From Candidatus Acetothermia bacterium (GTDB lineage Bacteria > Bipolaricaulota > Bipolaricaulia > Bipolaricaulales > Bipolaricaulaceae): 8,879 nucleotides of DNA. Made by a program: the position numbers and the translations under genes. Under the pieces are notes generated by a model. That model had not been told where the DNA came from. It saw only the letters and a program-made list of their open reading frames with translations, and made no database searches. The DNA lies in contig JAGDVW010000048.1 of the NCBI GenBank assembly GCA_023255835.1, positions 1 to 8,879 on the forward strand, written 5' to 3'. Below, one piece after another: positions 5,289 to 8,879 of the stretch. Positions within the stretch are counted from its first letter, which is position 1; each line of letters opens with the position of its first letter.

Positions 5289-6616
5289 GCGGGGTTAGGC
5301 CTCCTTCCTGGGTGCGGGAGAGCATTTTTTATCAGATCTTCCCTGACCGCTTCCGAAACGGTGATCCAGGGAACGATCCGCCCGCTGTCCGACCCTGGGG
5401 GGAGCCCCCTACGCCCCAAAGCTTTTTCGGGGGCGATCTTTGGGGGGTCTTGGAAAAGCTCGATTATTTGGAGGATCTCGGCGTCACCGCCCTCTACCTC
5501 ACCCCGATTTTTGGGGCCTCCACGAACCACCGCTATGACACCGAGGATTACTTTGCGGTGGACCCGGTCTTGGGGGGAAACGCGGCCCTCAGGGCCTTGG
5601 TGGCGGAACTCCACCGGCGGGGGATGCGGATCATCCTCGACGGGGTGTTCAACCACTGCGGCCTTGGTCACCCGTTTTTCCGGGATGCGCTGGCCCGGGG
5701 GATGGCCTCGCCATATCACGATTGGTTCGTGTGGGAAGGGGAGGAGCCGGGGTATTCCTGCTGGGCCGGCTGCGCGACCCTCCCCGAGTGGAACCACGAG
5801 GATCCCAAAGTGCGGGAGTACCTCCTTTCCGTGGTGCGCCACTGGCTTAGGGAATACGAGATCGACGGCTGGCGGCTGGACACGGTGGAATATCTGCCCC
5901 CGGATTTCGTGCGGGAGATCTACCGGACCGTTAAGGAGGTGAACCCCGAGGCCTATGTGCTTGGTGAAGTGATGGGTTTGGGGACGCCTTGGTTTCGCCA
6001 CCGGGCGCTGGATGGGGTCATGCATTACAAGCTTTGGGAGGCCTTGGTGCACTTTTTCGCCGAGGAATCTTGGGATGCCGCGCGCTTCGCCCGTTATCTT
6101 TGGCACCTTTGGCGGAGCTACCCTTCCTGGGCGAATTTTTCTTCCTACACCCTTTTGGGGAGCCACGACAAACCGCGCTTTCGCACCCTGGCCGGCGGGG
6201 ATGCAAGGAAACTGGTTTTGGCTGCGGCTTTCCTTTTCGCTTATCCCGGGGCTCCAGCCGTTTACTATGGCGATGAGGTGGGGCTTTCCGGCGGGGAGGA
6301 CCCGGACTGCCGCCGCTGTTTCCCCTGGGAGGAGGTGAAGCCAGACAATCCGATCCTTTCGGAGTTTCGGAAGCTCGTGTGGCTACGGAGGGAGGCGGAG
6401 GAGCTCCGCCGCGGCCCGGTGCGCTTCCTTCAGGCCCAGGGCCGGGCCTTCCTCCTTTCCCGCGGGGAAATCCTCTTGGCCTTGAACGCCGGGGAAGGGG
6501 AAGCTCGCCTGAAGCTTCCTCCTGGGCGGTTTCGGGAGCTAAGGGGCGGGGAAAGCCGCGCGGGAACCCTCCGTCTCCCCCCGTATTCCTACGCTTTTCT
6601 CAGGCGGGCGCCCTAG
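5279..6616 (+). CDS. GH13 alpha-glucan hydrolase, neopullulanase/cyclomaltodextrinase-like, cytoplasmic
   Basis: This 445-residue glycoside hydrolase family 13 enzyme has no signal peptide, so it should act in the cytoplasm on alpha-1,4-linked malto-oligosaccharides or cyclodextrins. The N-terminus FYQIFPDRFRNGDPGNDP carries the calcium site of the neopullulanase group (N27, D29, N32, D33, then D53 in GGDLWG). Conserved regions are DGVFNH (121-126), GWRLD with nucleophile D201, LGEV with acid/base E230, and GSHD with transition-state residue D297. A short C-terminal beta domain runs from about 385. Compared with classical neopullulanases (about 580 residues) it lacks the N-terminal CBM34 domain, which normally helps dimerisation and active-site shaping. 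All five cysteines (127, 161, 165, 344, 347) lie in active-site-side loops. The ATG overlaps the permease end by 10 nt, with GAGGAG 11 nt upstream. Exact specificity cannot be read from the sequence. Confidence 0.94.
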   Translation: MEVSGVRPPSWVRESIFYQIFPDRFRNGDPGNDPPAVRPWGEPPTPQSFFGGDLWGVLEKLDYLEDLGVTALYLTPIFGASTNHRYDTEDYFAVDPVLGGNAALRALVAELHRRGMRIILDGVFNHCGLGHPFFRDALARGMASPYHDWFVWEGEEPGYSCWAGCATLPEWNHEDPKVREYLLSVVRHWLREYEIDGWRLDTVEYLPPDFVREIYRTVKEVNPEAYVLGEVMGLGTPWFRHRALDGVMHYKLWEALVHFFAEESWDAARFARYLWHLWRSYPSWANFSSYTLLGSHDKPRFRTLAGGDARKLVLAAAFLFAYPGAPAVYYGDEVGLSGGEDPDCRRCFPWEEVKPDNPILSEFRKLVWLRREAEELRRGPVRFLQAQGRAFLLSRGEILLALNAGEGEARLKLPPGRFRELRGGESRAGTLRLPPYSYAFLRRAP

Positions 6617-7919
6617 CCAGCGCCGCCTGGAACGCTTCCTCCAGGACGGAGAGGCCCTCCAGGACCGCGTCTTCCGGGGTGGTGAGGGGGAGTAGGAAGC
6701 GGATGACGTTCCCATAAAGCCCGGCGGTGGCAAAAATCACCCCGCGCCGCAGGGCCTCCTGCTGGACTGCTTTAGTTATCTCCGGCGCCGGTTCTTTAGT
6801 TTTCCGGTCCTTCACAAGCTCCATCCCCACCATCGCCCCCAACCCCCGCACCTCCCCGATGACCGGGAACTTCTCGGCCATCCGGGTAAGCTCGCGCTTT
6901 ATGAGCCCTCCCAACCGCATGGCTCGGGCCAAAAGCCCCTCCTCCTCGACGATGTCCAACACGGCCAAGGCCGCGGCGCAGCCCACGGGGTTCCCCCCAA
7001 AGGTGCTGCCGATGGCTCCGGGGATGAGGGCGTCCATGATCTCCGCCTTTCCGATCACCCCGGAGAGGGGGAAACCCGCGGCGATGGATTTGGCCACGCA
7101 GATGAGGTCCGGCTCCACCCCGAAATGCTCGCAGGCGAAGAATTTCCCGGTGCGGCCGACCCCGCTTTGCACCTCGTCGCAAACGAGGAGGAACCCATAT
7201 CGATTCGCGAGCTCCCGCAGAAAAGGCAGGAACTCCGGGGGCGGCACGATGAATCCGCCCTCCCCGATCACCGGCTCCACCACGCAGCAGGCCACCTCCT
7301 TGGGATCGACAAGGGAAAGGAGCCGCCGCTCGATCTCCTCCATGGGGAGAGGATTCCGGTAAGGGTAAGGGTAGGGAAGGCGGAAGACATCGGGGGCATA
7401 CGGGCCGAAACCGGCTTTATAGGGGATGGCCTTGTGGGTCATGGTCATGGTGAGGAGGGTGCGGCCGTGGAAGGCGTTTTCAAATACCAGGACAGCCTTT
7501 CGGCCCGTGAAGGCCCGGGAAATCTTCACCGCGTTCTCCACCGCCTCCGCCCCGGAGTTGAAAAAGGCGCACTTTTTGGGGGTGGGGCCTGGAGCCAAGG
7601 CTCCCAGTCGTCGCGCCAGCTCCACATAGGGCTCATAGGGCACGGCGGTGAAGTCCGTATGGATGAAGCGCTCCAGCTGAGCGCGCACCGCGGCCAGGAC
7701 TTTCGGGTGGTTGTGCCCGACGTTCAAGCAGCCCCAGCCCCCGGTGAAATCAAGGAATCTGTTCCCATCGAGGTCCTCGATGACCGTGCCCTCGGCTTTG
7801 GCCACAAAAAAGGGGGCCAAAGGGCTCAGGGGCCGGGCCACCCACTTTTCCTTCTCCACCATGGCCTCCCGTGATTTCGGCCCAGGGATCTCCGTAACGA
7901 CGCGGATGTACTTTCCCAC
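6600..7919 (-). CDS. gabT: Class III PLP aminotransferase, 4-aminobutyrate aminotransferase-like
   Basis: A PLP-dependent fold-type I aminotransferase of the omega-amino-acid class; GABA with 2-oxoglutarate is the likeliest pair. Numbered from the GTG at 7919, the PLP lysine is K277 (ICVAKSIAAGFPLSG), preceded by the PLP-pyridine aspartate D248 in CDEVQSG. The phosphate loop is NSGAEA (121-126), the ring-stacking region is FHGR (150-153) and the substrate-gating glutamate is E215 in VEPVIGEGGF. STFGGNP (306-312) closes the active site. Length (439 residues) is normal. The pocket position that is Ile50 in E. coli GabT appears to be Trp62 (GGWGCLNVGH), so the substrate may differ; lysine, ornithine, 5-aminovalerate or beta-alanine are alternatives. 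A GTG at 7925 is also in frame but lies within the ribosome-binding site. The gene follows rnz by 10 nt and overlaps the convergent GH13 gene by 17 nt. Confidence 0.92.
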   Translation of the reverse strand: MGKYIRVVTEIPGPKSREAMVEKEKWVARPLSPLAPFFVAKAEGTVIEDLDGNRFLDFTGGWGCLNVGHNHPKVLAAVRAQLERFIHTDFTAVPYEPYVELARRLGALAPGPTPKKCAFFNSGAEAVENAVKISRAFTGRKAVLVFENAFHGRTLLTMTMTHKAIPYKAGFGPYAPDVFRLPYPYPYRNPLPMEEIERRLLSLVDPKEVACCVVEPVIGEGGFIVPPPEFLPFLRELANRYGFLLVCDEVQSGVGRTGKFFACEHFGVEPDLICVAKSIAAGFPLSGVIGKAEIMDALIPGAIGSTFGGNPVGCAAALAVLDIVEEEGLLARAMRLGGLIKRELTRMAEKFPVIGEVRGLGAMVGMELVKDRKTKEPAPEITKAVQQEALRRGVIFATAGLYGNVIRFLLPLTTPEDAVLEGLSVLEEAFQAALARAPA

Positions 7920-7923
7920 CAGC

Positions 7924-7932
7924 ACCTCCTCA
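7924..7932 (-). promoter_or_regulatory. Ribosome-binding site of the aminotransferase, sharing a base with the rnz stop codon
   Basis: The minus strand reads TGAGGAGGT: the rnz stop TGA (7932-7930) shares its A with AGGAGG (7930-7925). This site is 5 nt before the GTG at 7919 but overlaps the alternative GTG at 7925, so 7919 is the better start. The arrangement suggests that ribosomes finishing rnz reinitiate on the aminotransferase gene. Confidence 0.65.
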
Positions 7933-8775
7933 TTCGATCTCCACCAACTCTCCAGGGGGGATGATCCGCACCCGGAAGGGCAGATTCAACTCCGCAATTT
8001 TCTTTTCGAGATCTTCTAAATCCCAACGGTAACGGCTTGAGAGATGAAAGAGGATGAGCTCCTTTTGCACCCCGGCCTTTTTGGCCACCTCGATGGCCTC
8101 CCATACCGTGGAGTGCTTGTACTCCTTGCGGTCCTCCTCGTCCACGAAGGTCGCCTCGTGGAGGAGGACCTCTGTGCCCCGCACCAAGTTCGGGTTGAGG
8201 GGAACGGAGTCCCCACCGTAGGAAAAGATGTACTGCACGTAGGTTTCGGAGATCTCCTCCTTTTTGCCGGCCCGCACCAGGGCCACGATCTCCTCTTGGG
8301 AAAGGTGGCGATATGCGGGCCGCAAGCGGCGGCGCACCTCACAGATGTTGTACCCCAAAGACGGTTCTCCCCGCGCGTGCACGGTGGCGAAGGCCTCCAC
8401 ATAGCGGGGATGTTTTCCGGAAAGGAGGGTCACCCGGTCCCCCGGTTGCAACGGGATCCACTCCAGCTCGTACTGGAGGTTGCGGTTGGTGCGAGCAAAG
8501 TAGGAGATGAGCTCGGAGACAAAGAAGCTTCCCGCGGGATAGTAAACCCGGAGCTCCTTTTCGTGGTCGCCCATGGCGTTGTTGCGGATGTTGATGAGGC
8601 CCATGAGGCCGGAGATGTGGTCGGCGTGTCCGTGGGAAAGGAACACATGCTTTATGGCGAAGACCTTGTTCTCAAGGAGGGTGCTCACCCCCTCCCCACA
8701 GTCGAAGAGGATGCGATCGGGGCTGTAGTAGACCCACGTGGAGTAGAGCGCCTTGGAGAAAATGAGGGCTTTCAT
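7930..8775 (-). CDS. rnz: Ribonuclease Z (tRNase Z), Thermotoga-type metallo-beta-lactamase fold
   Basis: A cytoplasmic zinc endonuclease that trims the 3' end of precursor tRNAs. Metal motifs, numbered from the ATG at 8775, are SHGHADH (47-53, with H48, H50, D52, H53), H133 in the VHARGEPSLGY segment (132-142), bridging D189 in GGDS, H206 in LLHEATF, and H244 in FHLSSRY; HEATF and HxSSRY typify RNase Z. The length of 281 residues and the opening FSKALYSTWVYYSP closely match the T. maritima enzyme as I recall it, and differ from the usual bacterial LGTG opening. That enzyme is known to cut after an encoded CCA rather than before it. The ATG at 8775 aligns with the Thermotoga start; an in-frame TTG at 8781 adds only two residues. 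No strong ribosome-binding site precedes either start. The gene lies directly before the aminotransferase gene and is probably co-transcribed with it. Confidence 0.93.
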   Translation of the reverse strand: MKALIFSKALYSTWVYYSPDRILFDCGEGVSTLLENKVFAIKHVFLSHGHADHISGLMGLINIRNNAMGDHEKELRVYYPAGSFFVSELISYFARTNRNLQYELEWIPLQPGDRVTLLSGKHPRYVEAFATVHARGEPSLGYNICEVRRRLRPAYRHLSQEEIVALVRAGKKEEISETYVQYIFSYGGDSVPLNPNLVRGTEVLLHEATFVDEEDRKEYKHSTVWEAIEVAKKAGVQKELILFHLSSRYRWDLEDLEKKIAELNLPFRVRIIPPGELVEIE

Positions 8776-8829
8776 CGGCAAACCAATGTTAAGGGAAACG
8801 CGAGATCAATACATGCCTCCGGGCTTGGC

Positions 8830-8879
8830 TTATTGCTTATATACGGCGACTACGTAACTTACCCCGCCCCAGTCGTCCA
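8830..8879 (-). CDS. Possible C-terminal end of an upstream gene (partial)
   Basis: One minus-strand frame enters at the right edge and ends at TAA (8832-8830), giving 15 complete codons: DDWGGVSYVVAVYKQ. The alternating hydrophobic/aromatic pattern resembles a final beta strand, and the gap of about 54 nt to the rnz ATG fits the dense gene layout. The stretch is too short to name a family, and other frames here also end within a few codons, so this is only a suggestion. Confidence 0.3.
   Translation of the reverse strand, partial: DDWGGVSYVVAVYKQ

Noticed and set aside
5150..6166. A 338-codon minus-strand frame across the GH13 gene
   Set aside because: Low-complexity Pro/Arg/Gly/His product with no motif; a shadow of the well-supported GH13 coding region.
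7125..7874. A 249-codon plus-strand frame across the aminotransferase gene
   Set aside because: Antisense shadow of an intact PLP enzyme; no domain or start signal.
8776..8879. AT-rich TATATA near the right edge as a promoter for rnz
   Set aside because: No -35 element at acceptable spacing could be found, and the bases may be the end of an upstream coding region.

Overview
The window is GC-rich (roughly 60% by eye) bacterial DNA with tightly packed genes, many overlapping ends and frequent GTG/TTG starts. Several proteins resemble those of thermophiles. The membrane pyrophosphatase carries the residue set of the Thermotoga maritima enzyme, and the RNase Z is of the unusual Thermotoga type. 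Strong GC richness with Thermotoga-like proteins would suit a deep-branching thermophile such as Bipolaricaulota (Acetothermia/OP1), but that placement is an inference.

Layout. Positions 1-750 (minus strand) hold the N-terminal 250 codons of an exported coiled-coil repeat protein that runs off the left edge. Positions 751-953 are a divergent intergenic region with two inverted repeats and a candidate promoter. From 954 to 6616 five plus-strand genes follow almost without gaps: a K+-dependent, probably Na+-pumping membrane pyrophosphatase (hppA); a RimJ/RimL-type GNAT acetyltransferase; an ABC ATPase; its ABC-2 type permease; and a cytoplasmic GH13 alpha-glucan hydrolase of the neopullulanase/cyclomaltodextrinase kind. 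The gap after hppA is 6 nt, and the next three junctions overlap by 31, 11 and 10 nt. These five genes look like one transcription unit.

The GH13 gene overlaps a convergent minus-strand pair tail to tail by 17 nt. That pair is an RNase Z (rnz, 7930-8775) followed by a class III (GABA-type) aminotransferase (6600-7919), with the aminotransferase ribosome-binding site sharing a base with the rnz stop codon. At the extreme right edge the minus strand may hold the last 15 codons of a further upstream gene.

Functionally this looks like mixed housekeeping: membrane energisation from pyrophosphate, a small ABC exporter, alpha-glucan breakdown, amino-acid metabolism and tRNA 3' processing. I see no mobile element, CRISPR array, RNA gene or defence system, and no clear case for a wholly new system. 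The most useful leads are the probable ion specificity of the pyrophosphatase, the operator-like repeats at its promoter, the repeat architecture of the exported coiled-coil protein, the cysteine cluster in the GH13 enzyme and the Thermotoga-type RNase Z.
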